NCBI RefSeq assembly: GCF_014640295.1
Contig: NZ_BMGR01000009.1
Span: forward strand, 1-64,000
Source: Paenibacillus abyssi
GTDB lineage: Bacteria; Bacillota; Bacilli; Paenibacillales; Paenibacillaceae
DNA: 64,000 bases
Direction: 5' to 3'
Part shown: one piece after another, positions 32,669 to 39,945 of the stretch
Layout: each line of letters begins with the position of its first letter
Position numbering within the stretch: the first letter of the stretch is position 1
Program-made: the position numbers and the translations under genes
The notes under the pieces: model-generated
Seen by the model: the letters and a program-made list of their open reading frames with translations, nothing else
What the model was told of the DNA's origin: nothing
Database searches by the model: none

Positions 32669-33370
32669 ATGGGGTATTATGAGTCTTTAGTCAATATGAT
32701 TAATTCTAGCGGGTTAACATTAAAAGAAATTTCAGATAAATGCGAGGATCAAGGTGTAAAGGTGGCACCTTCTTATATAAGCAAACTCCAGACAAAAAGG
32801 CAGGCACCTGCCTCAGATGAGGTCAATGCTGCAATAGCGAGAGTATGCAATGCTGACATAGAAGATTTTCTGTATGAAAGTTACATTGAAAAGTCACCTG
32901 ACACAGTTAAAGAACTTCATCAGGAAATTGAAGTGTGGTTCAGAGGGATGCTAAAAGGAATAACTGAAGTTACATACCCCGATGAAGTAGCACCCTTAAT
33001 TTTAGATGAACAAAATAAATTATCCGGTTACAGAATGATCAGGCACTGCCTTAAAAATTTCCCCCCCACTATTGAAGATAATCAGCGAAAGGACCATGAT
33101 GATGTAACAGGATACGAGTTCGTCATGTCCGACGATTCAATGGAGCCTCTGCTACCCAATGGTTCTACATTGACTGTTAATAAAAATGAAATAGCTGAAG
33201 ATGGTGATATTATAGTGGCAGTTAATAATGATGAAATTATTGTAAGGAAATATTATTTGGTCAATGGTGAATGTTTGCTAACTCCCATCAAAGGCAAAGA
33301 TGTGTTGATTGTACAAGAAGGTGAATTAAAGATCATGGGGGTAGTAAAATCAGTTTCAATCAATATTTAA
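32669..33370 (+). CDS. LexA-like phage-type repressor (HTH + S24 peptidase)
   Basis: A 233-residue repressor that probably keeps the element quiet. The N-terminal 70 residues form an unusual XRE-like HTH (LTLKEISDKCEDQGVKVAPSYISKLQTKR). The C-terminal half is an S24 autoprotease: EFVMSDDSMEPLLPNGSTLTVNK contains the nucleophile Ser157 and EIIVRKYYLVNG the lysine at 194. The classical Ala-Gly cleavage site is not obvious. ATG at 32669 follows GAAAGGAGGGGTTTTCA. It is divergent from rep, so SOS-linked self-cleavage would release rep and excision genes; this is inferred. Confidence 0.85.
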   Translation: MGYYESLVNMINSSGLTLKEISDKCEDQGVKVAPSYISKLQTKRQAPASDEVNAAIARVCNADIEDFLYESYIEKSPDTVKELHQEIEVWFRGMLKGITEVTYPDEVAPLILDEQNKLSGYRMIRHCLKNFPPTIEDNQRKDHDDVTGYEFVMSDDSMEPLLPNGSTLTVNKNEIAEDGDIIVAVNNDEIIVRKYYLVNGECLLTPIKGKDVLIVQEGELKIMGVVKSVSINI

Positions 33371-33416
33371 TAAATACCATATGGATGCAAAAATAACCCC
33401 TTTTTAATAAAAGGGG

Positions 33417-35285
33417 TTATTTAATATACATTAGTTTATATGTCACTTCGCTTGACACATCGAAAGTTTCTTCTGATATGTCTTTTTCTTCATATTCATT
33501 AAAATCGCCCCAATATCTTGAATGCTCATTATAAATAAGTTCATTCTCTTTATACATTAATAATTGAGCGGGATAATCAGTTGTTTTAATGAGCCTTGAC
33601 ATTATTACGGCATTTGAAATGTTCCATTCATCAGATAACAGCGATATTTGTGGTAAGAAATTAGGAGTTAAATCTCTCAATCTTTTTTCACCAGACGAGT
33701 TTTCAGGTATCAATAATAGTTCAGCGAATTGATTTGCTTCTTTCTCCCAACTATTGTGATTGCTGATATTTGCGTAAAGTCCATTATTTGGAAGTATAAG
33801 TTCATCTTTTGAAAAGGTATGTAATAAATAATGGGCTAGCTCATGTGCAAGAGTAAACTGCTCTTTCTTTGTACCTTTAAACATATTATTGAGGACAATA
33901 AGTCCTCTATTAGCTTCAGTGTTTTTTAGTGTTAAACCGTCTAAGCTGCTTGGTAGGTCTACATGAATGAGATTGACTTTCAGTTTTTCGCAAACTTTAA
34001 AAGGATCGTTAGGGAAGGTTTCACCTATTTTATTTATTAACTCTTTAATTACGAACCTAACAGGTTTATCTTCAAATTCTTTTATTAGAGAATGTGGGCT
34101 ATCATGGTATGCATCAAGGATTATTTCTAAATGGTCATCTAACAGCTTTTGACCATGTAATTTGCTATACGAGCTGCTTCTTGCTACAGTCTTAAACATA
34201 CTTTTGTAAAAATGAAGATAATCTTGCTTGATATAAGACTTTTTTACAATGGTGTGGTAATAACGTCCTAATGGATTTGGAGTTATCATAGACGCATAAG
34301 CGAGTCTTTGATTCAATTTTTGCTTATCGATTCTTTTTGATTCTAATAATATTCTTGTAAAAAGATATTTAGTTGAAGACTTTAATTTAAGATTGGAAAC
34401 TCCCTCTAACAGTGATTCGTAGAAATAATTAGCATCGCTTGCTGCCTCACTAGATAAATCAATAATCGAGTCTTTAATATCTGCGATATAGTTCTTGTCT
34501 GTTTTTTCTAACATGAAATAATCAATCATATCGATAGTTGCATTTTTATTATCATTAAGTAGCTCCTTAACGATATTCAATATGTCTTCGAATTTGTGTG
34601 TTCGTTCATTCTCTAAGTCATTCTTTACATTGTTATTTTCATTGAATAATGAGAGTTGAGTAGGTTCTGGCTGATCCAAATGTAAGGGTGCTGGTACATG
34701 AACATGATTGTATCTTATAAGTTCTATGCTGCCAATTTCTCTATTTAGAAGTCTAAAGTCAGCTATCTTAGGTGGATTTAGGTTACATTTTCCTTGTTCA
34801 TAAAGCGGCAGTTCCTCACGAAGTTCCATCAATAATCTGCCCAGACAGTTTATACCTCTTAAAGACTCACCGTCTTGATCTGGCTTTGCCCCCCAAAAGG
34901 GGTCTCGATTAGATTCCTCAACGATTGGTAAGTTTTTTGTTTCTCTTAAAAGGGAGCTGAACTTCTCCCAGTTTTGAAAAAGCTTCACCCTCAAACACCA
35001 ACGCATAACTTGAATTCTTATATTATCCCAGTTCTCTCTAGAGTTTTTTCGATAGGGTTTACTTTTCATTTTAGCAGTCATAGGGCTTCGTTCGTTGATA
35101 ATCATTTTCTGGACATCTGCCATATGTGGGAAACGACAACACTGATATAAAGCCTCAGATGTAAGTATCTTTGTACCATTTATTGTTATTGGATAACCAG
35201 GCGCCATATTTGAGAGACCGCCAAATTGTTCAGTAGTTTTTTTAAATACTATAGCGTTTCGACGCGAGTATACCCTTTCTTGCAT
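33417..35285 (-). CDS. NADAR domain - ImmA/IrrE metalloprotease fusion
   Basis: A 622-residue multidomain protein. Residues about 10-165 are a NADAR (YbiA/DUF1768) domain: FGGLSNMAPGYPITINGTKILTSEALYQCCRF, RENWDNIRIQVMRWCLRVKL, and NRDPFWGAKPDQDGESLRGINCLGRLL. NADAR domains act on ADP-ribose derivatives or nucleotide intermediates. Residues 230-420 are helical and not recognised. Residues about 425-565 are an ImmA/IrrE-type zinc peptidase: FTLAHELAHYLLHTF (HExxH at 481) and EKEANQFAELLLIP (third ligand near 516). ATG at 35285 follows CCAGGAGGACACC. It sits downstream of the PRTase gene. Together they look like a conflict-system cassette; substrate and activity are unknown. Confidence 0.82.
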   Translation of the reverse strand: MQERVYSRRNAIVFKKTTEQFGGLSNMAPGYPITINGTKILTSEALYQCCRFPHMADVQKMIINERSPMTAKMKSKPYRKNSRENWDNIRIQVMRWCLRVKLFQNWEKFSSLLRETKNLPIVEESNRDPFWGAKPDQDGESLRGINCLGRLLMELREELPLYEQGKCNLNPPKIADFRLLNREIGSIELIRYNHVHVPAPLHLDQPEPTQLSLFNENNNVKNDLENERTHKFEDILNIVKELLNDNKNATIDMIDYFMLEKTDKNYIADIKDSIIDLSSEAASDANYFYESLLEGVSNLKLKSSTKYLFTRILLESKRIDKQKLNQRLAYASMITPNPLGRYYHTIVKKSYIKQDYLHFYKSMFKTVARSSSYSKLHGQKLLDDHLEIILDAYHDSPHSLIKEFEDKPVRFVIKELINKIGETFPNDPFKVCEKLKVNLIHVDLPSSLDGLTLKNTEANRGLIVLNNMFKGTKKEQFTLAHELAHYLLHTFSKDELILPNNGLYANISNHNSWEKEANQFAELLLIPENSSGEKRLRDLTPNFLPQISLLSDEWNISNAVIMSRLIKTTDYPAQLLMYKENELIYNEHSRYWGDFNEYEEKDISEETFDVSSEVTYKLMYIK

Positions 35286-35338
35286 GGTGTCCTCCTGGTG
35301 CTGATATAAGTAATATCATTCTAACCTTTAATTAAAAT

Positions 35339-35378
35339 AAATAAAACAACGGGAACGTACGTTCTTGTTGTTTTATTT
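35339..35378 (-). terminator. Hairpin between PRTase and NADAR genes
   Basis: AAATAAAACAAC and GTTGTTTTATTT form a 12-bp stem that encloses the self-complementary 12-mer GAACGTACGTTC. On the minus strand an A/T-rich ATTTTAATTAAA tail follows. It may be a terminator or attenuator after the PRTase gene, or a regulator-binding site. Confidence 0.5.
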
Positions 35379-35420
35379 TAACATACAATATTTATATTAG
35401 GGCTAATTTATTTTATTACA

Positions 35421-36500
35421 TTACCAGAATTCATCATACTCTTCGTCATCATCATCGAAGTATGAATTGCCATCGTTAACTTTTCTAGGTATTAGCGGGT
35501 GCCAGTTACTGAAAGGGTGTGAAGAAGGCATATTCTTATCTCCCCACCAAAGGACAAGGGGGCAGTTGTTTGAAATGTTTCTATAAGTTACGAACAGTGC
35601 GCCGAATCCAAGGCTATCAAAAAATTCATAACCAAGTGGTCTCATTGTTTGCTTCGCATTTTTTGGTAGACTCGTAATATAAGCACCCCATTTAAAAAAT
35701 GCTTTTTCAACTACGTTTCTCCCGGAACTAGATGTGAACAGCGTTTCTTGTATTTCAGCTTTATCTCTGTACAGACGAGGAGGATATTGACTAGTAGCTG
35801 CTCTTTCATTAATAGCTGCTACATAGTTGTCTACATGCCGATCCGATGCGTAATCATCTTCTTCTACTGGCCAGCAACACTCATACTTTTTATAATCTTG
35901 AACAAAGTTATTATACTCATGAGCTCGCCAGTACTTTATTTTCGTATTGTTTTGTATTGCTATTGGCCGTAGCCTTCTTTGGAGGCTTGCCAGCCCCCTT
36001 GAATAAGCTGCTGAAAACACAACATGCAATTCTGTATTTCTGCCATCTTCTTCGATCCAAGTTTTTAAATCATTGAAAGCAGTATTCCCAGAATAAATAC
36101 AATCATCGATGTATACATATTTAGTGGGTTCGGTACCGCAATCTTGAATAGATATTTCATATTCTTCGTTTAATACCTCGTCAACAAGTGTTAATAAATC
36201 CTTTTGGCTAGAACCATTTTGGTCTATTTGTAGAAAGTGCACATTTTCGTAATTCTCCTCGATATCTCCGCAGATTCTCTCATCGTTAATGATGATCTTC
36301 ATGAACTTTTTTGCATTAGCTCTTGATAAGTAATTATTATTCAAAATATGGGCTACTTCATTCAAAATTGTTGACCGATCATCTAAATCGAATTGATTGA
36401 TCCATTCAACTACATGCTCATAATCTATAGGGGTGATTTCCCCGCGTCTAAAGTCACTAAGAACAGCAACAATTTTATCGATGTTATCATTATCCGACAT
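35421..36500 (-). CDS. Phosphoribosyltransferase-fold protein (PRTase-CE-like)
   Basis: A 359-residue protein with a PRPP-binding loop of type I phosphoribosyltransferases: KYVYIDDCIYSGNTAF at residues 127-142, where the acidic DD and SGNT match the family D-D-x-x-x-(S/T)-G-x-T signature. A C-terminal region rich in aromatic residues, SNNCPLVLWWGDKN...FSNWHPLIPR, is like that of the PRTase-CE proteins described from predicted immune and conflict systems. It is not similar to a known purine or pyrimidine salvage enzyme. ATG at 36500 follows AAGGGTGATCTA. It is first of two genes, with the NADAR-metalloprotease gene 136 bp behind it. Confidence 0.75.
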   Translation of the reverse strand: MSDNDNIDKIVAVLSDFRRGEITPIDYEHVVEWINQFDLDDRSTILNEVAHILNNNYLSRANAKKFMKIIINDERICGDIEENYENVHFLQIDQNGSSQKDLLTLVDEVLNEEYEISIQDCGTEPTKYVYIDDCIYSGNTAFNDLKTWIEEDGRNTELHVVFSAAYSRGLASLQRRLRPIAIQNNTKIKYWRAHEYNNFVQDYKKYECCWPVEEDDYASDRHVDNYVAAINERAATSQYPPRLYRDKAEIQETLFTSSSGRNVVEKAFFKWGAYITSLPKNAKQTMRPLGYEFFDSLGFGALFVTYRNISNNCPLVLWWGDKNMPSSHPFSNWHPLIPRKVNDGNSYFDDDDEEYDEFW

Positions 36501-36603
36501 TAGATCACCCTTCTTTATTCTCTCTTATATGGAAATAATACCATAAAACTTTGAAAGAAAGAATCATTTTTCCTTGGAGATTCATAATTAGTTAGTTCAT
36601 TAG

Positions 36604-36630
36604 TATGGTCACATTTTTGGTCACACACTG
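36604..36630 (+). repeat. Paired TGGTCACA repeats near attR
   Basis: ATGGTCACA and TGGTCACAC in the same orientation with a four-base T spacer, 108 bp inside the right attachment site, mirroring the pair next to attL. Confidence 0.55.
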
Positions 36631-36736
36631 GGGTTAACGCGAGTGTATTTAAGGAAATAATAATCGGTAAAATTAATGTTCATTTAGCATAATAGAAGGG
36701 GGAGAGCACTAAAGGATACTAGCGTAATACTTTAAT

Positions 36737-36808
36737 CCATCTTGACAGGGTGGGGGTCAGTGGTTCGAGCCCACTACAGATCACCATACATAAACGTTCA
36801 GAACCCTT
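36737..36808 (+). repeat. Attachment-site direct repeat, right copy (attR)
   Basis: A perfect 72-bp copy of 28348-28419, containing the 3' part of tRNA-Val without the acceptor 5' strand, D arm or promoter. It is therefore not a tRNA gene. It marks the right end of the element. Confidence 0.93.
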
Positions 36809-36831
36809 GTGCAGCAAGGGTTCTTTTTTAT
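36800..36831 (+). terminator. Original tRNA-Val terminator
   Basis: AGAACCCTTG and CAAGGGTTCT pair around TGCAG, followed by six T. It is the chromosomal version that stood behind the tRNA before insertion. Confidence 0.75.
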
Positions 36832-37467
36832 TTATAGAATTAATAATTCAGATGCTAAAATAACTCTTTCTCTACTTGCTGATCAGACATTATCTTTTGT
36901 TCTCATATCCCCTAATCCCTCCTTCTAACAACTCCCCTCTTCCCCATGTCCTACCGGATATTATCCAAAGCAAAAAACATTTCCATATATAACCACAAAA
37001 GCGAATTATCATAGAATAGTCTCATTCAAATTAAATACGCTCTAGCACCAAATGACATGCTGAATAAATACACAGCTGCTGAGAGGGTTTCAACTTGACA
37101 ACTAATAAGTAAAAATCAGACTTGTATGAATTTCTTCCGTTATATAACGTCAGGTACAAGGGGAAGTTCTACATGGTGAAAATATTATCAATTATGAAAC
37201 AACCTGCCCGCATTCGAGACCATATTGCATTAAGCCATTAGACATATTTTAGTTCCTATTAACTATTTAGATATTTCTTTTTTATTCAACAAAGTCCTTT
37301 TTTACTATATTTATGAAGTTTTTAATGTTTTCGACAAAATCAGTGCATATTCTTCGTTTTACCCTATTTACACAATCTGCCTAAAAAACTTAAAATATGA
37401 ATATGGGAGCTATGATCTTGAATCTTTATCTGGGCACTTTGATTCGAGGGAGCTAGTAGTGCAACCG
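36832..37467. other. AT-rich stretch without a convincing gene
   Basis: About 640 bp just right of attR. I find no reading frame over 60 codons with a good start. A 22-codon frame at 37173-37241 has AAGGGGAAG before its ATG but no other support. The stretch may hold the decayed remains of earlier insertions; no clear repeat or transposase fragment is recognised. Confidence 0.6.
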
Positions 37468-37497
37468 ACCGTCTACAAATAAAGTAGGTGGTTTTTT
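37468..37497 (+). terminator. Rho-independent terminator without an obvious gene
   Basis: ACCGTCTAC and GTAGGTGGT pair over nine positions with two G-U pairs, followed by six T. No coding gene precedes it on the plus strand within 600 bp, so it may end a small RNA or a lost gene. Confidence 0.6.
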
Positions 37498-37532
37498 GTT
37501 GTGAGCCATCTGCATGGAAAGGGAGTTTCCAT

Positions 37533-37703
37533 ATGAATCAAACGGCATTGTGTATTGAATCAATCATCTCATTGGTAGGGATTGATTCAAAAAAGTTCGA
37601 ACTATGGAAAAAGGAAAACTTTTTAACAAGCCAACCCAGGAGAGCTAAAAGACGGATATTAAGAAAGTACGAACCAAACAATCAGATGGCCCGAAAACTT
37701 TAA
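37533..37703 (+). CDS. Small hypothetical protein
   Basis: A 56-residue basic protein, MNQTALCIESIISL at the start and RRAKRRILRKYEPNNQMARKL at the end, with an Arg/Lys-rich tail. The ATG at 37533 has GAAAGGGAGTTTCCAT before it. There is no recognised family and the region is poor in genes, so it may be a remnant or a short DNA- or RNA-binding protein. Support is the ribosome-binding site alone. Confidence 0.4.
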   Translation: MNQTALCIESIISLVGIDSKKFELWKKENFLTSQPRRAKRRILRKYEPNNQMARKL

Positions 37704-37850
37704 TTTCACTACACAAAATAACTTTTCTATGATAATTCACACACACGATTAAACTGTGCCTGCCTGCCCGTTAAGGATTGATCCGCTTTGTATGATTTGC
37801 TACGATGATAACAGATTCAATTACATCCCAACTTGAAAGCGTGGTATTTC

Positions 37851-38045
37851 ATGAGAACAGCAGATCAAGTAAAAAGAAAATTAAACGAACTAGTATCACA
37901 AAAAAAATCGCTGAAAATAAAATTAGACCAAGCGGAAGCGGACATTGAACATGGCCCCTTAAAACAACAAATTATCCGATTGGACGAGCAGATTCTCTTG
38001 TTAGAGTGGATCATAAATGAGCCTACCGGAAGTTACCATGTATGA
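37851..38045 (+). CDS. Small coiled-coil hypothetical protein
   Basis: A 64-residue protein, MRTADQVKRKLNELVSQKK at the start, with a clear heptad-like Leu/Ile pattern through QIIRLDEQILLLEWIINEP. It would form an antiparallel coiled coil. The start at 37851 is chosen because the coiled coil begins there; its upstream GAAAGCGTGG site is weak. Function unknown. A shared terminator separates it from the convergent LytTR gene. Confidence 0.5.
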   Translation: MRTADQVKRKLNELVSQKKSLKIKLDQAEADIEHGPLKQQIIRLDEQILLLEWIINEPTGSYHV

Positions 38046-38081
38046 CTCTAGCTTCAGTCTTCAAAAATAAATCCGATTAAA

Positions 38082-38122
38082 TAAAAGCTGCCATTCACAG
38101 GAAAGACGAATGGCAGCTTTTA
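38082..38122. terminator. Bidirectional terminator at the end of the agr-like locus
   Basis: A perfect 15-bp stem TAAAAGCTGCCATTC with its complement, a short ACAGGAAAGAC loop, and T residues on both sides. It overlaps the stop codon of the LytTR gene. Confidence 0.85.
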
Positions 38123-38512
38123 TGCAATTACAACCGGTTGATTCAGTTTCTCCAGAATCGTTACCACTTCATCAAAATTTCTGTAAGCAATTGTGCATCG
38201 TTTGGATTTTTTGCTAATCTCCTCTTCAAAATAAGCGATTTTATGCTTTTGATCCAAACGTTTAATTTTCAATAAGTGGACCGCGTTATTACGGTCCACC
38301 AATCGAAAATCGTAACCACAACCATTTAGTCCTTCTACAAAGTACTTAAGCGTACCCATTGTGTAGTAGATATTGTCTATGGTATGAACATATAGTCTGT
38401 TTAATATCCTGTCAAATTCGATGAAGACAATATCATCTATACTTACAGAACAAAACCCGGACTTGCCTTCAACATCACGGGTTACGGATAACTGCATTCG
38501 AACCATCCCCAT
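38120..38512 (-). CDS. LytTR-domain regulator without receiver domain
   Basis: A 130-residue protein that looks like a stand-alone LytTR DNA-binding domain: GFCSVSIDDIVFIEFDRILNRLYVHTIDNIYYTMGTLKYFVEGL is the strand-rich first half. AgrA-type response regulators bind DNA with this domain, but here the N-terminal receiver with its phospho-acceptor aspartate is missing, as in AgrA-independent LytTR proteins. Its C-terminal half, KRLDQKHKIAYFEEEISKK..., is less typical. It starts four bases after the AgrD-like stop and is the last gene of the locus. Role inferred: regulator linked to the peptide signal, possibly orphaned. Confidence 0.65.
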   Translation of the reverse strand: MGMVRMQLSVTRDVEGKSGFCSVSIDDIVFIEFDRILNRLYVHTIDNIYYTMGTLKYFVEGLNGCGYDFRLVDRNNAVHLLKIKRLDQKHKIAYFEEEISKKSKRCTIAYRNFDEVVTILEKLNQPVVIA

Positions 38513-38515
38513 CTC

Positions 38516-38638
38516 TTACTTCAAGAGCTCTTCCGGCGTCTCCCCTTGATGCACAAAAACCCAGCTAGCAGTAGATACTACCAGAACCGCCATAGCAGCA
38601 AGCATAGTGGCAACTCCATGTAACATACGCTTTTTCAT
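38516..38638 (-). CDS. agrD: AgrD-like cyclic autoinducer peptide precursor
   Basis: A 40-residue precursor with the three AgrD parts: a basic amphipathic leader (MKKRMLHGVATMLAAMAVLVV), a core STASWVFVHQ, and an acidic recognition tail GETPEELLK. AgrB normally cuts the tail and closes a thiolactone or lactone ring; here the ring residue would be Ser25 (SWVFV), aligning with CFMFV of the Listeria peptide, so a lactone is predicted. ATG at 38638 follows GGAGGTGAGAAT. It lies between a broken agrB and the LytTR gene. The gene itself is intact, though its processing enzyme is not. Confidence 0.8.
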   Translation of the reverse strand: MKKRMLHGVATMLAAMAVLVVSTASWVFVHQGETPEELLK

Positions 38639-38642
38639 ATTC

Positions 38643-38894
38643 TCACCTCCTCCATTTTATTAACGTCAAACGGTCGTGGATGAGTTCTGTGTACAAAACC
38701 TGAGTCTGCTTTTCAATATAAGAGGGTGAAAAGAGGGCCATCAACAGCATGTTTACTTGAACGAAGATGAATACCGCCAGAAATTTGACGGAGTAGGGCG
38801 AAAGCAATTAAAACGGTAAGCACCTCTGCTGTGTTCCCCCAGAAGCGGCTACCTTTATTCCTTCTGCAATCTTCTGCGATAACAAATGAATCAT
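38643..38894 (-). pseudogene. agrB: Broken agrB (AgrD-processing protease)
   Basis: Three agrB-like pieces lie in different frames. The first, MIHLLSQKIAEGIKVAASGG from ATG 38894, is the AgrB N terminus. The second, EVLTVLIAFALLRQISGGIHLRSS, is the catalytic histidine region, but the cysteine expected seven residues after that His is absent and the frame ends at 38713. The third, ALFSPSYIEKQTQV, matches the following segment in a further frame. The expected length of about 190 residues is cut to 84 codons by deletions. The start overlaps the upstream gene (ATGA) and keeps AGGAGACTTC, so it was once a working operon member. Confidence 0.78.
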
Positions 38895-39517
38895 TTAATA
38901 GAAGTCTCCTTTCTAATGGAGTAGAAAAGAAAGATCGACATCGAAACGAGGAAGGTCGCTAAAATAACATACAATTCCTTGAAATACATTACAACGCCTA
39001 AAGCGATAATAAAAACAGCAATTAGAAATACAACGATAATTTGCTCCGATCTGAACCGTAATTTCTCAAACTCAAACGTAAATCCATATCCGAGGCTGTA
39101 AAACTTCCAAGCGCTTAAAAATGCGATCAGACTGGATACAGATTGCAGGATATATCCTTTTAGAGGATCTGTCTGGACAATTTCAATCGATAAATAGCCA
39201 AATGACAGGAACGATATCAATGCTTGAAGTGTAGCGTAAATCGCGTAGCCAAGCACACCCATGATCATAGACCAGATGAGAGGAACTCTGGCGATCGTCA
39301 TAAAGAAAAGAATCGTGAACAACAAGCTGATGACCGGAGACAAATAAGCTAATGATAACTCTGAGCGCAGTACGAAGCTTTGTACATTCATTAACGTAAT
39401 CATCAGCAGCGCTTGCCACAAAAAACGCTTGAAATCAAGCCTGAATATGTAAAGCGACAATGCATATACCGCAATGCCTTCAATCGTTGAGAAGAACATA
39501 AATCCCAAAAAACTCAA
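38891..39517 (-). CDS. Sensor-like multipass membrane protein without kinase domain
   Basis: A 208-residue protein of six to seven membrane helices, MSFLGFMFFSTIEGIAVYALSLYIF at the start and FLFYSIRKETSIK at the end. Its position at the head of an agr-like locus and its helix pattern, ending where a GHKL kinase domain would start, suggest it is the membrane sensor part of an AgrC-type kinase that lost or never had the kinase. It is not AgrB, since the AgrB motifs are in the next gene. The stop overlaps the broken agrB start. Peptide sensing is inference from context. Confidence 0.6.
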   Translation of the reverse strand: MSFLGFMFFSTIEGIAVYALSLYIFRLDFKRFLWQALLMITLMNVQSFVLRSELSLAYLSPVISLLFTILFFMTIARVPLIWSMIMGVLGYAIYATLQALISFLSFGYLSIEIVQTDPLKGYILQSVSSLIAFLSAWKFYSLGYGFTFEFEKLRFRSEQIIVVFLIAVFIIALGVVMYFKELYVILATFLVSMSIFLFYSIRKETSIK

Positions 39518-39747
39518 TTAAACCAGCCCCTTAAATTAGCAGCCAAATATTTCAATATTCTTGTCCTTTAGTTTATCATAAAATTTGGTTTTTGGGACAT
39601 ATGAAAATCAATATTTTATGCAATACCAATATGATATAATAAGATAAAATTACCGCTAAAAATAAATAAAATAGCCGTCCCTCTCATCATTAGAGATTTT
39701 AGGGACAGCCCGCAGCTGATCGATTTTTTAATAGGAGTGATATTTAT

Positions 39748-39921
39748 ATGAAAGAAAGCAACAAGAAGCCGAACATTCAAGACGCCTTCATCATGGCGGC
39801 GCTTGTGATCGTTATCTCGCTAGTCGTCGACTTCTCCAATATGGGCTTTCTGGACATCGCCATTGTCGTATTGGGTTTAATCTGGATTATTATGACAGTC
39901 TGGAGATGGCTCAGAAAATAA
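39748..39921 (+). CDS. Small two-helix membrane protein
   Basis: A 57-residue protein with a polar start MKESNKKPNIQD, two hydrophobic helices (IMAALVIVISLVV and LDIAIVVLGLIWIIMTVW), and a basic end RWLRK. ATG at 39748 follows AGGAGTGATATTTAT. No family is recognised. It is separate from the agr-like locus, on the other strand, and faces the GH73 gene. Confidence 0.6.
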   Translation: MKESNKKPNIQDAFIMAALVIVISLVVDFSNMGFLDIAIVVLGLIWIIMTVWRWLRK

Positions 39922-39945
39922 TCCGCCTATGCCTTTTCCTCTGAT

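Larger units (their letters stand above)
28348..36808. mobile_element. Integrative element of about 8.4 kb in tRNA-Val
   Basis: The element is bounded by a perfect 72-bp direct repeat (28348-28419 and 36737-36808) that starts in the anticodon stem of tRNA-Val and runs past its CCA. It is visibly AT-richer than its flanks. Genes inside: Mrr-like nuclease, tyrosine recombinase, excisionase-like HTH, a small unknown, a rolling-circle-type Rep, a LexA-like repressor, a NADAR-metalloprotease fusion and a PRTase-fold protein. There are no capsid, tail, conjugation or relaxase-coupling genes, so it is best read as an integrative plasmid-like or satellite element that needs a helper to move between cells. 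The left copy keeps the tRNA functional. Confidence 0.9.

Noticed and set aside
36737-36808. A second tRNA-Val gene
   Set aside because: It lacks the acceptor 5' strand, D arm and promoter; it is only the 3' part of the tRNA left by integration.
37173-37241. A 22-codon peptide gene with AAGGGGAAG before its ATG
   Set aside because: Too short, no recognised signal-peptide or pheromone pattern, and located in decayed sequence; kept only as a note.
38891-39517. Calling the 208-residue membrane protein AgrB
   Set aside because: It has no cysteine at all and lacks the AgrB LRxxSGGxH motif, which lies in the next gene.
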